Shown: one piece after another, positions 22,311-64,000 of the stretch
Layout of the letters: every line of letters starts with the position of its first letter
Position numbering within the stretch: position 1 is the first letter of the stretch
Source: Euleptes europaea
Lineage: Eukaryota; Chordata; Lepidosauria; Squamata; Sphaerodactylidae
NCBI RefSeq assembly: GCF_029931775.1
Contig: NC_079321.1
Coordinates: 16,078,501-16,142,500 of the forward strand
Reading direction: 5' to 3'
Length of the DNA: 64,000 bases
Notes under the pieces: generated by a model
Databases searched by the model: none
Seen by the model: only the letters and a program-made list of their open reading frames with translations
What the model was told of the DNA's origin: nothing
Translations under genes and position numbers: made by a program

Positions 22311-22587
22311 TCACCACTGTTATATTTTTATTTCTTTTCTGTTTGAAGATATTAAATAATTCAAAACGAAACAAAACGGAAGAGTTCTCTCTTTAACCTT
22401 TTAAAACTTTAATTTTATTGAATTGTCGATTTAGGCAGTTGTCTGCTTTTATGCCGTCTTGTTTTTATGTCTTTTAGAATTATTCGTAACTTGTTATGCC
22501 CTTGAAGACAACTTGGAAACTGCAGCTGGTGCAGAAGGCAGCAGCCTGATAAAGAATACAGTAGTCTGTTGTAGCAAAATAAAACAA

Positions 22588-22672
22588 AAGTCCAGCAGCA
22601 CCTTAGAGACTAACATTTATTTCAACAGGAGCTTTTGTGAGTCACAGCTCACTTGTTCAGATGTGCAAAGGG
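22588..22672 (+). repeat. Dispersed repeat, second copy of the 9,190 type
   Basis: GTCCAGCAGCACCTTAGAGA and GAGTCACAGCTCACTTGTTC match the copy at 9,190. Confidence 0.5.
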
Positions 22673-23073
22673 AAAATCATACTGGGAATTCTTCTTATGG
22701 GAAATATGAAACGGACAGGGAATAGGAGGAGGGTGAGGCAGAGAGTTTTGGTGTGAATTCCACTATGAATCTTTCAAGTATACATTCTCAATGTAAGGGG
22801 AAAAGGGAGGAGGTGAAGTGGAAAGGTCAGGCGCAAATCCAGCCATACATAAAGAGAATGGCAGTGACATATAACGGATGGCCGAGATTTCGTCAGTAAT
22901 GAACCTCACAGAAACATCACAGCCAGGGGCCAGATTAAGATCACGGAGAGGGTTGGACTTGCTTCTCTTAGAGGAAATCTATTGCTGGATCAAAGCAATA
23001 GATCAAAGCTTTCTTCTTTAAACAGACGTTCCTGCAAAAAAAATTCCTACTTCAGAACCGTGCAGGAAGCATA

Positions 23074-23377
23074 AAGGTAAAGGTAAAGGTCCCCTGTGCA
23101 AGCACCGGGTCATTCCTGACCCATGGGGTGACGTCACATCCCGACGTTTCCAAGGCAGACTTTGTTTGCGGGGTGGTTTGCCAGGGCCTTCCCCAGTCAT
23201 CTTCCCTTTACCCCCAGCAAGCTGGGTACTCATTTCACCGACCTCGGAAGGATGGAAGGCTGAGTCAACCTTGAGCCGGCTACCTGAAACCAACTTCCGT
23301 TGGGATCGAACTCAGGTTGTGAGCAGAGCTTTTGACTGCAGTACTGCAGCTTAACACTCTGCGCCACGGGGCTCCTA
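23074..23377 (-). repeat. Sauria SINE, near full length
   Basis: On the minus strand: a tRNA-like head (GGCGCAGAGTGTTAAGC A-box region, GAGTTCGATCCC B-box), a conserved middle and a tail of ACCTTT repeats, shared with Bov-B LINEs that mobilise it. It is flanked by the perfect 11-bp duplication CAGGAAGCATA (23,063-23,073 and 23,378-23,388). The family is confined to lepidosaurs. Confidence 0.88.
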
Positions 23378-23507
23378 CAGGAAGCATAGAAAGTGTTAAG
23401 TAATTTTTCTGATATAGGAATACAAGAGTGAGCCAAACAATGAAAAAGAACACAACAAATATGAAAACCAGCAATAGAGATGATACTTTTTCTTTTCACT
23501 TTTTCTT

Positions 23508-23513
23508 TTTATT
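23508..23513 (-). terminator. HDAC4: Distal polyadenylation signal AATAAA of HDAC4
   Basis: AATAAA on the minus strand, beyond the last microRNA seed match (23951) and before the Sauria SINE at 23,074-23,377. Cleavage would fall near 23,485-23,495. Position-based inference; no transcript evidence. Confidence 0.45.
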
Positions 23514-23950
23514 TACACCACAAGAATAACAAGTTGTCATAATGTGGTACAAAATACTGGACTTCTATTAAAGTTGAAATTGAAGTTGGTATTATCAGAG
23601 AAAGACACCATTGGCCAGTAAAAAACAAATGAAAACAAAACAACAAAAACAGGAAAGTGAGAAAGCTAAGAAACAAAACTTTCAAGTCCACCAAGTAAAG
23701 GAAAAAAGGTCATCAGTAAATTTAAGTACAAAGAATATGCTAGCATCACTTAAAGGGTTCATACAGTTAAGAATGAAACTGTCAAAATTACAGAATAAAC
23801 TGGTAGCTGCTACCAATGGTGACAACATACTGAGCATGTATAGGTATAAAGCAGACTATAATAGAGTTACAACTTTTGGTACTACATATCTGTAATAAGC
23901 TCTTGGGTGAATAGTTTTCAACCCATATATATATAGCGCCTCCAATGTAG

Positions 23951-23957
23951 AGCACCA
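23951..23957 (-). promoter_or_regulatory. miR-29 seed match in HDAC4 3'UTR (distal)
   Basis: TGGTGCT on the minus strand pairs with miR-29 positions 2-8. HDAC4 is an established miR-29 target. Confidence 0.4.
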
Positions 23958-24672
23958 GAAGTGTTAAATTCATTCATACATACATTCATTCACTCTCTTT
24001 CTCTCTCAGATCCTTTTTAATCAATATCAAAGACAAGGTGAAGTTGGGAGGACCCCACGCTCAACTATCACTATGAAGAAACTTCATTTCCTGATGATAG
24101 AAAGTTGTGTTTGAAACCACAGTGTTTGTACAGTACGTCACTGCTTGAAACTGAAATCTACTCATACATCATTCCAAGAAATTAAAAAAACACACGTTAA
24201 CACAGCTGTGCTGAAGAGTTTTGCTCTTCAAGTCCTTGTCATGTTCATCTGAGAATACAAAAAAGCTTGGCATAGGGTTGTGCCTGCCTTATCCCTTTCA
24301 TGCCTAAAGGAAAAAACAAAAACAAAAATACAAACTCCTGCCCCTCTTACCCTTAAAAAAATGACACAGGCTGTTTACTCGGGTGTTCAGCGTAGTTTCT
24401 CCTGGAACATTATTTCTACATAAATACAATAAACTCTATTATTGGTTTGTCACAAGTGCTAGATATTTTTTTCTTCTTAAAATGACAAATGTTTAAGTAG
24501 TCCTTCTTAATTTTACAATAAAAAGCACAGGTCCTTAATAAGTTCAGTAAGACAAACTGCCTTCCCCTCCATGCTCTTCACTGTTAATCAATCTATATGA
24601 CACAAAACGCTTCAACCTTCTTCACGCCCGCTAATGCCATCAGAGGGGGGATTCTCTTCTTTTCCCCTCCAG

Positions 24673-24679
24673 AGCTGCC
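24673..24679 (-). promoter_or_regulatory. miR-22 seed match in HDAC4 3'UTR
   Basis: GGCAGCT on the minus strand, complementary to the miR-22 seed. HDAC4 is a reported miR-22 target. Confidence 0.35.
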
Positions 24680-24874
24680 AAGTGTGGCATGCAAAATCTG
24701 TATACAATATAAAGACATGCCAACCTAACAGACCATGCAACTTCAAGGTGTAGGAAACTTAAAAAAATATATTCATATATATTTTATATATATTTATATA
24801 TATCAACGCCCATAAAACGTGGGCCCAAAAGGTTTACAAAAGGAAGAATGGAATGAGTACGTGACTAATAAAAA

Positions 24875-24881
24875 GGAATGT
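24875..24881 (-). promoter_or_regulatory. miR-1/206 seed match in HDAC4 3'UTR (distal)
   Basis: ACATTCC on the minus strand, the miR-1/206 site type through which muscle microRNAs repress HDAC4. Confidence 0.4.
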
Positions 24882-25481
24882 CTGTGTATAGAAAGTAAAA
24901 CAAAACCAAATACTTGATTATTAGTACTGGGTGTACTACAACCTAGGAGTCACTTCTGGGTAATACAGCTTTAAGATATTCCTTCTTTTTCTTAGTTGCT
25001 ACAAAAGAAAATTTATAATATGCCACCCAAGTATTTTGGAAGCTGGATTAGTGAAAAACATCCACTAGTATCTTGCTGGTGGAACTGAGTTACCTCATAT
25101 TGGTATATAAAAATGTGGGAATGAAAGGTACAGTACCTAAATCAGCTTGGACACAGAGCTCACAAGCGTTCCCATCAGGTCCATATTAAGTAAACTTGTG
25201 GGGGGGGGGGAAATCAAGGCTACAGTGGTACCTCCCCAAATCCCATGAGGCCAAATGTTCCCTTTCCGTTGCGCATAAACTGCAGAGGGAAACCCAGACC
25301 CCCATCTTTGTGGGGGATTATGCAACTATCATTTTAAACACATGCAAGAATTTTGGACTGTGGGACGGACAGTGATGTAGCAAAATGCTTGAAAGAAGCA
25401 GATGAAAAATCTTAAAAGCGGCTATTGGAAAACCTTGGCAGCTACAACTGACAAGTCCAGGCCGTTGCCTCAACACCACTG

Positions 25482-25488
25482 AGTGGTT
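25482..25488 (-). promoter_or_regulatory. miR-140-5p seed match in HDAC4 3'UTR
   Basis: AACCACT on the minus strand, matching miR-140-5p positions 2-8. HDAC4 is the classic cartilage target of this microRNA. Confidence 0.4.
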
Positions 25489-27915
25489 TATCAATCATTT
25501 CTTGCAATGCAAAACGTACATATTTTGACATACATGCTGTTGAAATTAAAACACATTTTATGCTGAAATGATTATGGATGCATTACAGTTACCAACGGCA
25601 TTAAAGGGGTAGATCAACAAAACATGAAATCAGGTGGATTCCACAACAAAAAGTCTTTTCAGATCACAGCAGCAAGGCAGTCATTTTACAAAATATATAC
25701 GATTTTTATCTTTACTGTCAAACTATACTCTCAGAGTATGCTCCTGGCAGTCTTAATGCCAAAAAAATAGTCATCAATTTGAATGTACTTGGATTAGTTA
25801 AGAACTCAAATATTGTAGTGTATGCTTTAAAAATTATATCTCAGTCTTAAAACTCTATCCTGCGTGCACTCGGATTTGTTTTGTGTTTCCCTTCTCACAG
25901 CTCTGCTTTTCATGGAATGAATGTCTTTTCCAGAACAACAACAAAATAAATTACCACAAAGTGACCCTGTCAGTTATCATAACACAAATTAAAAGGGAAG
26001 AAGGGTTACCAAAAATAACACCAGATATTCTGAAGAGGACGTGACGCGGCTTGAAAGAGAATGCACGACTTCAGCCTCCTCTAGCTACCTAGTTTCACCA
26101 CAAAAAAGATAAGTTACTTATTCTGAGGGACAAAACCTTCCTCACAAGGCAAAAAGGAGGAAGGGGCGGTGGCTAGGATCGGCACTCCCGTGGCCGGCAA
26201 CGTATCGTTATTATTACGAATCACTGTGGAACAGTCCTTCCAGAGAACTTTAGTTCAGGAAATGTTCTGAGCATTTGCATTAGTGTTAACTGCACTGACA
26301 GAGTCCAGCAGACCTTCCACGCGGTCCCTTAAGTTATTAATGCCTTTAATAAATCTTGCCACACCCTATAATGAGGATATATGATACATCACTCTTCGTA
26401 ATACTAACATGTCTTAAGGTAAGAAAGCTCTGTATTTTCTTTATATAGCATAGCAAGAATGGCTGGGAAAGTGGGGGAATATACAGTGTTTCCAGATATA
26501 ACAAAGAGCTTAGAATCCTTCCTTCCATGAAAAAAAGGGCTTTCTAAAAGTGAAACCCCACAATCCTCTACCACTCCACATGACCGTGAAAGCTGTCAAC
26601 GGTACAAAAGTCCAAACACAAACGCTCCCCCCCACCACCACCAGTGTGCAACGAAAGATGGCACAGGTTGAGACAATGCTTGGAAACGGCTGTCAAATAG
26701 AAAGCAAAAAAAAAAAATGTCACGAGAAAGCTAATGTAAAATGAAGCCGATAACACATTCTTAGAAAACTTGTTTTGTCAGAACAGGATCAAAGTTAAGA
26801 GCCTTAAATTAAAACATGGATGATCAGGGTAGTTGCCCAGTGGCTAAAATGTTGGCATTCTGAAAACATTCCAAACTATAGTCTGAAAATGGTCACGTTT
26901 CCAAACTAGCTTCCTTTTCGAAAAAAACCCTTACATTCCAGTCCACAAATAAGTCTTCTGCAAGGGACCTTCCAATGGCTACCATTGTAATCTGCATTTA
27001 TTTATATACTTTCTTATAAATGCATTATAAATACTTAATCAAAATTTGTAAGAGTCATATTTTCTAAGCTTGGAATACATTTGGAATATACATTATAGAT
27101 ATACATTTATACATCTATATAGCTAAAATATTAAGCAATATTCTCATGCTACTTGCTTTTAATGAAAAGCATTCCCATCGTTGTTTTTTTAAATCGCAGT
27201 TGAGTCTGTCGCATGCTTTTACAACCAAATTGATAGTTAAAATGGTTATACATAATGGGTAGGAGAAAACACTGGAGGTTTTTCCTTTTTTTCATTAAAA
27301 AAAAGGGTTGAATTTTAGAACCCCAACAGTATTTGCCACTTTACTGGCAACTACCTTAATATCATTTTAAACAGCAATAAACCAAAACGAAACAAAATCC
27401 AAACTTGTTTTGGAGACGCTCCGGCCTCTGCTCGCTTAAGTAATGATGCTAGCACAAATCCCAGAGCCTGGCTTGCTGATTGCAGTTCTTCGCCTACCCT
27501 GCCAGAGGAACTGCTGTGGAGTTCTTTATTTTTTTTTTAAGGCATTGTTCCTCAAAACATCAGAAAAAAAAAAAAAAACAACCGTTGCCCCCAAATCAAT
27601 CCAATCTTTATTTAAAGGCACAACAAACTCTTCAGGTGGCTTTGGAGATATTAAAGCTGATCTCCTTTCTGGGCTGTTCCCCTAGGTTAACGTTCTTCCT
27701 CACCACATGTTTAGTCTGCTTGTACATATCTATATAAGTATAAAAATCTTAAGTTCTCTTTTCACCCTTCATATGGAAAAAAACCCTCCTCATATTGTTT
27801 GGGTTTCGAAGAGAATGTCTGAATCACAGATAGGCAAAAGCCAGAAAATTAAAACAAAAATTAAAAACTTCCGATATGGGTTGAGTGGTCTGAAACAGAG
27901 GGTAATCAAATTTTA

Positions 27916-27922
27916 AGCACCA
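27916..27922 (-). promoter_or_regulatory. miR-29 seed match in HDAC4 3'UTR (proximal)
   Basis: A second TGGTGCT on the minus strand, 356 bases after the stop codon. Confidence 0.4.
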
Positions 27923-28043
27923 GTTTCAAAAGAAAGTTGTCATGTCTGTGTGAAAATTTTTTGTTTCCTTTAAAAAAGTTGGCAGTTCTGCCAAATACTT
28001 CACTGATTTCTTGCCTCTTTTGGCTCCCCTTTAGGAGAGAGGA

Positions 28044-28050
28044 GGAATGT
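28044..28050 (-). promoter_or_regulatory. miR-1/206 seed match in HDAC4 3'UTR (proximal)
   Basis: A second ACATTCC on the minus strand, about 230 bases after the stop codon. Confidence 0.4.
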
Positions 28051-28277
28051 TCAGTGCGCGTGTCTTTAATATATCTGCTCTTCACCTGCATTTCCCCTCT
28101 TCTATAAGCATATTCTGTACAGATGTGGAGAACTTTTGCCTTTCTTTCACGCATGGCTGCCTTTCCGTAGTCTGGAAGTAAACCATGACCAGATGCAGGA
28201 GTAACAAGGGACAGCTTCCTCGCAGAGCCCCAAGACAAGACGAACAAACAGGAGAACTCCAGCCCCGAAGATGAGTG

Positions 28278-56994
<28,717 letters not shown>

Positions 56995-57849
56995 CTGCGT
57001 TAGGAAAATAAAAGATCACTTCAAATTATACCATTATTATATGCATGGACAAATGCCGTTCAAAGTAGAGACTTTTTAATTCAATTGCATGTATCGCCTA
57101 ACTGCAACATCAAATGAAAAATCAACCAGATGGATGGACAGCTTTTTAGAAGTTGGTTTACCCCAGGTCTCAGATATTTAATTTTTTAAAAAAATCATGT
57201 GCCAAAATAAAGTAAAAATAAGTGAAAGGAGGAAAAAATAAGATTCACAGAAGTATCTGAAAAACAATAGGCATCAGAGAATCCTGTGTCACACAATTAT
57301 AGAAAAAAATCCAAATACTTCAAAAGAATCTAATTTCAAGAAAGTATGTTTAACCTACATACAATTACAGCAGCGGGTAAATCTACCCTAGTGCGTTTTT
57401 TTTTTTTAAAGAAGCAGGAACAGTAAGTGGACAAATGTAGTGTCTTACAAAACAACTAAGACAGCAATCCTAAAGTGCTAGCTGAAGAGGCTAAAGATGA
57501 CAACTAACTCATCCACACCAGTGTATCTTGAAGACATGGCAGCTGATTTTGGTGTCACATTACACTGATACCAGCCTAATGATGCTGGTGTGGGGCTAGA
57601 ATTCAGTTGCGTGGAGGACATGTGATGGAAGTACTGGCTGTAGCTAGGATCCTAAACTCCACAGGAATCACAGCTCACCTACAGAAGTATCTCAGCCAGG
57701 ACCACCCATTATGGTACTAAGACCATTTTTTTCTGTGCCTTCTACATGAAGCTCTGAAAAGGAATTTGAGGCCATCTCCAGGACAAATACGGAACACCAG
57801 CAGATAAGAGGCTGGATTGAACATATTTCCCACCTTAAGCTCAAAAGAT

Positions 57850-59270
57850 TTACCAGGAAAATAATGTCCCCAGTGCCTTGTTACAGAACACTTGTAAGAA
57901 CCAATAGCCTGCTTTCTGTTTTGGGTAAGCTATTTGCCATGCACATGGAGTTTAAACTGAAGTCTTGGATTGAGAGTTGCAATATTTTGGGAGCAGAACA
58001 GTTTGGTTTTAGGAAGGGCTTTTCCATAATGTATAATGGAATAGTTATGTCACATTTGGCTGAAAAATACTCAAAGCTGAATAGTCTATATGCTGCCTTT
58101 TATGATCTGAAGTCGGCATTCAACACAATAAGTAGAGAAAAGCTATGGGCCAAGTTACAAACATAAGCAACTTCTAGGCAATTACTGCATTCAATCTTTG
58201 TACACAAATACAACTCTACAGGTTTTGAAGGTCAAAGCAGGATCTTTTAACAGAAAGAATTCCTGCAGTAAAAGGAGCGCAGCAAGGATGCATTTTGGCT
58301 CCAACACTTTTTGAAGTCTATATAAATGAATGGAGGCCTTTTTTGCCAAAAGTTAATGTAATGGCTCCATCATTAGGAGGTCCTCCAGTTAATCTAATGC
58401 TGTATGCTGATGATGCCTTGTTGTTATCATTGACTAGGCAAGGTTTAAGAAATCAAATTAAGTAATTTATTAATTACTGTGAAATTGATTTTCTTAGCAT
58501 AAGTAAAAAAATCTTAAATATTGGTATTCGAAAATAATAGGAAGATGGGGGATCCTTGGAGGGTACAGGGAATGGAGTTTGAGCAAGTCAATTCTTAGAA
58601 ATATCTGGGTGTCCATTTTGATGCACTTATCATATGGGAAATCCATTTAAAATATATAATAAGCAGCTTTCAGCTACTGTATAAATTCTTGAGGAAATTT
58701 TATTTTATGAAAGGTGGAGAGTCTTTTTCAGCACTGTCCAAATTATATTACTCTGTTATTACCTGCAACTTTGTATAGGACTCTGTGATGGAAGCACGTG
58801 GTTTTTAAAGATCTTGAGAGATTGCAAACAAGTCCCCCCCCCCCACAAATCATATTAGGAATTCCCAGTTATGTCTCCAATTTGGTAATTAGGTTAGAAA
58901 TTGGGTTGTGTTCCCTACAATCAATTACATGGAAATATGCTATCAAGATGTGGTTAAAAATATTATTGCTAGAATCTCCTAGACGATTAGTATGTCTTGT
59001 GTGGCAAGACTCATTCTTATCATCAAGCCTGAATGCTTTTCTTGGTAAATTGTGTGAGCTGGGATTTTCGACAGATGATAATTTCTTTAATCATTACTCT
59101 GATCTCTTACTGAACACAATAAGTGAAGCTATTTTATTACAAGAGTGGTCTGGGCTGCTCACTGATTTGTGTAGGGAGTGTTCTCCTCTGTATTATGGGT
59201 ACATTCCTACTACTTGTTTTACAGTTGCCAACTATCTGATTACTATGCAAAGCCTTCAGTGAGCTACAGA
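57850..59270 (+). mobile_element. Decayed LINE of the same group, RT and C-terminal parts
   Basis: Plus strand. GAEQFGFRKGFS, LYAAFYDLKSAFN and MLYADDALLLS align with the RT of the LINE at 41.7-45.7 kb. The stretch 58,798-59,262 aligns with its C-terminal region. Many stops and small indels show it is much older than that copy. Confidence 0.75.
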
Positions 59271-59289
59271 AGAGATGCTTTGTGAGAAT

Positions 59290-61130
<1,841 letters not shown>

Positions 61131-61136
61131 TATAAG

Positions 61137-61447
61137 GGAGCCAGTGTAGTGCAGAGGTTAAGAGTGGTGGTTTGGAGCGGTGGAGAACCAGGTTTGATTC
61201 CCCACTCCTCCACAAGAGTGGTGGAGGCTAATCTGGTGAACTGGATTTGTTTCCCCACTCCTCCACACGAAGCCAGCTGGGTCACCTTGGGCAAGTTACA
61301 GCTCTGTTAGAGCTCTCTCAGCCCCACCTACCTCACAGGGTGTCTGTTGTGGGGAAGAGAAGGGAAGGTAATTGTAAGCCGGTTTGAATCTCCCTTAAGT
61401 GGTAGAGAAAGTCAGCATATAAAAACCAACTCTTCTTGTTCTTCTTC
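61137..61447 (+). repeat. tRNA-derived SINE with TTC-repeat tail
   Basis: Near full-length plus-strand copy inside the HDAC4 intron region. Confidence 0.78.
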
Positions 61448-61449
61448 AA

Positions 61450-63915
61450 ATGACTTCAAGTGATATGTATGACTGATCTGACTCCAGACACTGAGTTCAG
61501 GAACTCTTATGATGTTGAACAGCAAAAGATGCCACAAGAATATTATTCTTACATCACAAAATTAGTTTCCCAGAGTGCTACGTGTATTACTTAAGGACTA
61601 AAGAAAACTGCTTCTGTATCCTGATCATCACTCATTTCCTGATCTTGTGAAAGAAAATCAGGCCCTGAAAAGCCAGTTACTTTATTTGAAGTCTATACTT
61701 ATGGATGATATTCTCAGAGCTGCACTGCAGATATGAAATGACATCCAGAATCAAGCATTTCACCCAAGCCTGGACTCAGGAAACATTGTAAAGGCAAGCA
61801 CGGCAGTTGCAACATCCTAAAATCCATTCCCTAGCGATGTCCAAAAACAGGAGGAGGGAAGAACTATGCTACCCAGAAATTCTTAGAGGCAGAATTGTAT
61901 CGCTAGATCAACTGATCTATCTCCTTCAATCAGGACCCAATGTATACCATTAGCTGTGAGCAAAACAAATCCCCTAAGCACATACTCCTTCCATTTTTAA
62001 GTGAAGTCACTAACAGGAAATATAAAGTGATCAAGATTCTCAACTTGACTTGTCTTAGCAAGTCATACTCCCAAGAGAACTTCAAAAGACCGACCTTCCC
62101 TGCATGCATTTTTTTTTAATGTCTGAAGGCAACACTACTGTACAAGTTAATATCGACCCTGAAATCCTGGCTTGTGGCAAAAAAGACCAGTTAGAGACAC
62201 GACTCAGTGGTGAAGGGATATCACCCAACCAAAAGTCATTCCCCTAAATCAATGCCCCAGGGGGTCTAAGTGAAGAGAAGCACTGCCAGCCTGGAATTCA
62301 GGCTGTTGATGTAAAATGATGGAAGGGGCCACCAATAACTGACAGTGTAAAGGCAGGCATGGCGACATTGTTCTGCTTCACTTGATACCAGAAAGTCATC
62401 TGGCTTTTGGCACACGTCATACCACAAAGGCCAAGCAATGAATATCTGGCCAGATGTGCAAGGCAATACTGGGTATTTGCTTGGCTATCATTTGTATGCG
62501 CTTGCAGGATGCAGGAGTTGAGCACTGAGTGAGGTACAACTAAACACAGTTCAGCAGCTAGGGTAGTAGAAGGTCACAACTCTGCAACCAGACTTCACCA
62601 GCACTAACATAGCTAGCTTGGCAGGATTTCCTATTAAGGTGAAAGACCATCACAAAGAAGCTACTGTACATTTGAAAGAAAGTCATCTCTGAGGATCAGG
62701 AGAGCTCTGAAAGCAAATGCACCATTGCCTCTTCTTTTTTTGTCTTTTCCACTGAAGCATTCCGCAAGCGGAAGAGGAAGGAACACGTGCTTTTACTTGA
62801 TTTCTCATTATTGCTGCACCTCCTCCTCCCACTGCGGCTCATTTGCCTTACGAGGGTCTCCTTATCCTCAGAGAGAAGTTTTAGGGCATACAAGCAGGCT
62901 ACTAGAGAAAGAAGATGATGGGGAAAGATCTGCTGCAACAATTCTTCCAGTGAATCCAGCCCTCCCGACCCCAGATATGGCCAAAATGCTTCTCCATCAT
63001 CATAATGAGGCACACCAGAATTTCAAGAATGTGCGTTTGGAACTAAGTTCTCTACCTGCCAATGTTCAGAACAAAATATAATTTCAAAGCATTTTCCGAT
63101 TTCAAGAAGAAGATGACTTTCAGTTACAGCAAAGCTAAGCAAGTTGTATTGAAAACTGATACACCTTTTGGGGGATATGGTCCTTTTTGCCAAAATTAGA
63201 CAGCTGTATGTGAGAGATGTCTTAGCTCACCCTCTGGAATCTTGCCTTGGCACCTGAAAACAGTGATGGATCACTCCATAATACGAATACAGGCTGAAAC
63301 CGCTAGAACTATATCTTTCGCGGAAAAGTTAAAAGGCCCATCTCTCTGCAGCACCAATGGAATAAGTTTGCCGCAGAAGATAAAAGGCAATTAGAAGACA
63401 TTTGAACTGCCAGAAGAATCTGTATCCAATACTGTACTTTGAAAGTGTATGCAACTTGAAAAGATACATGTTGTCTTCCAAATGTACCTGAAAACTACGA
63501 TTAAAGATACCAAAAGATGCACATAAGGGATAAATATTAGCCTGAAGCTGAAAACCATGTACCACCTCATCTGTGAACCTCATCTAACAAGCCTCAGATC
63601 AAGTCCTCTTTATTTTAAATTATTTACATCAGTTAAAAACCAACCAAAATCTTATTTCACTGAAATACAAGTAAAAATGAAGCAGTCTATAAACACCTCT
63701 AACCATTCAAGAGTAATCAAAAGAATACTGGGAAAATTCCACTTTACACAGCCTCTCTCATATTCTTGGGAAGCCTACTTTATAGCACAAAAGCAGCCAC
63801 CGAGAAAGCACAAGCAACAAGAGTTCTCAGTGACCTGAGTGAAGGAACTACTAATAATCCCTGGCCTGGTGATCACAGCCGCCTTATGGGCACATATGGA
63901 CGGAGGTGGTCCCAC
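61450..63915. other. Unassigned HDAC4 intron sequence
   Basis: No HDAC4 exon was recognised. Frames on both strands at 62,696-63,081 overlap each other and show no domain. Nothing else stands out. Confidence 0.4.
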
Positions 63916-63919
63916 AGAT

Positions 63920-64000
63920 ATGAGAGAGCCAGAGCATGAGGGTCTTTAATGGTCAACACCAGCCTCTCAAATTAAGCACAGAAGCAAAATGGTAGCCAAT
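63920..64000. repeat. Dispersed repeat cut by the window edge
   Basis: Same family as 52,735-52,990 on the basis of its shared first 80 bases. Confidence 0.4.

Larger units (their letters stand above)
23490..28277 (-). other. HDAC4: HDAC4 3'UTR
   Basis: About 4.8 kb following the stop, AT-rich and almost free of the repeats that crowd both sides, which fits the long 3'UTR known for HDAC4. It contains AU-rich tracts (24,765-24,800), simple A/T runs and seed matches to microRNAs known to target HDAC4. The end is set by the distal AATAAA (23508-23513). A nearer AATAAA on this strand around 26,999 could give a shorter form. Confidence 0.65.

Noticed and set aside
61137-61447. tRNA gene
   Set aside because: The A- and B-box-like segments belong to a repeated SINE seen at least six times in the window; no cloverleaf is preserved.
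62696-63013. Upstream HDAC4 exon
   Set aside because: No similarity to the HDAC4 glutamine-rich or linker regions and no flanking splice sites in a sensible phase.

Overview
The window is vertebrate chromosomal DNA from a squamate reptile, most likely a lizard. Three dispersed copies of a SINE have an AAAGGT-repeat end (ACCTTT on the sense strand), which is the hallmark of the lepidosaur Sauria SINE. Around them lie CR1/L2-group LINE pieces, a Vingi/I-like LINE, an L1/Tx1-like fragment, tRNA-derived SINEs, 5S rRNA-derived SINEs and several non-autonomous DNA transposons. Genes have the long introns and low GC of such a genome. I cannot name the species.

Three host genes are supported. (1) 7054-10921 (+): a two-exon bHLH gene of the PTF1/FER family. 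Its bHLH and a tiny second exon ending in [15 protein letters not shown] look like the invertebrate Fer2 type rather than mammalian FERD3L or PTF1A. (2) 14411-14875 (+): TWIST2, with a normal bHLH but a stop that removes the last six residues of the usual WR box. (3) 28278-56994 (-): the last 13 coding exons of HDAC4, covering essentially the whole class IIa deacetylase domain and the C-terminal export signal. All exons join in phase and all catalytic and zinc-binding residues are visible. The 5' exons of HDAC4 lie beyond the right edge.

Layout: 0-7 kb is repeat-rich intergenic DNA with a 202-bp-arm inverted repeat at 4.2-4.9 kb. 7-11 kb is the Fer2-like gene, whose intron holds a 5S SINE and a highly structured GC-rich insertion. 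11-14.4 kb holds repeats and the TWIST2 upstream region. 14.4-15.1 kb is TWIST2 exon 1. 15-23 kb is a dense graveyard of SINEs, LINE pieces, a hAT MITE and a palindromic Penelope-like insertion. About 23.5-28.3 kb is the long, almost repeat-free 3'UTR of HDAC4, carrying seed matches for miR-29, miR-1/206, miR-140 and miR-22. 28.3-57 kb holds HDAC4 exons and introns, with a 4-kb LINE at 41.7-45.7 kb. 57-64 kb is HDAC4 intron with a decayed LINE and little else recognisable.

The gene set makes sense as one block. A PTF/FER-type bHLH, TWIST and a class IIa HDAC occur in the same order and relative orientation as FERD3L-TWIST1-HDAC9 in mammals. The window therefore looks like the sister block from the vertebrate genome duplications, with a bHLH member that I do not know from the mammalian TWIST2-HDAC4 locus. 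That retained gene is the best candidate here for something undescribed.
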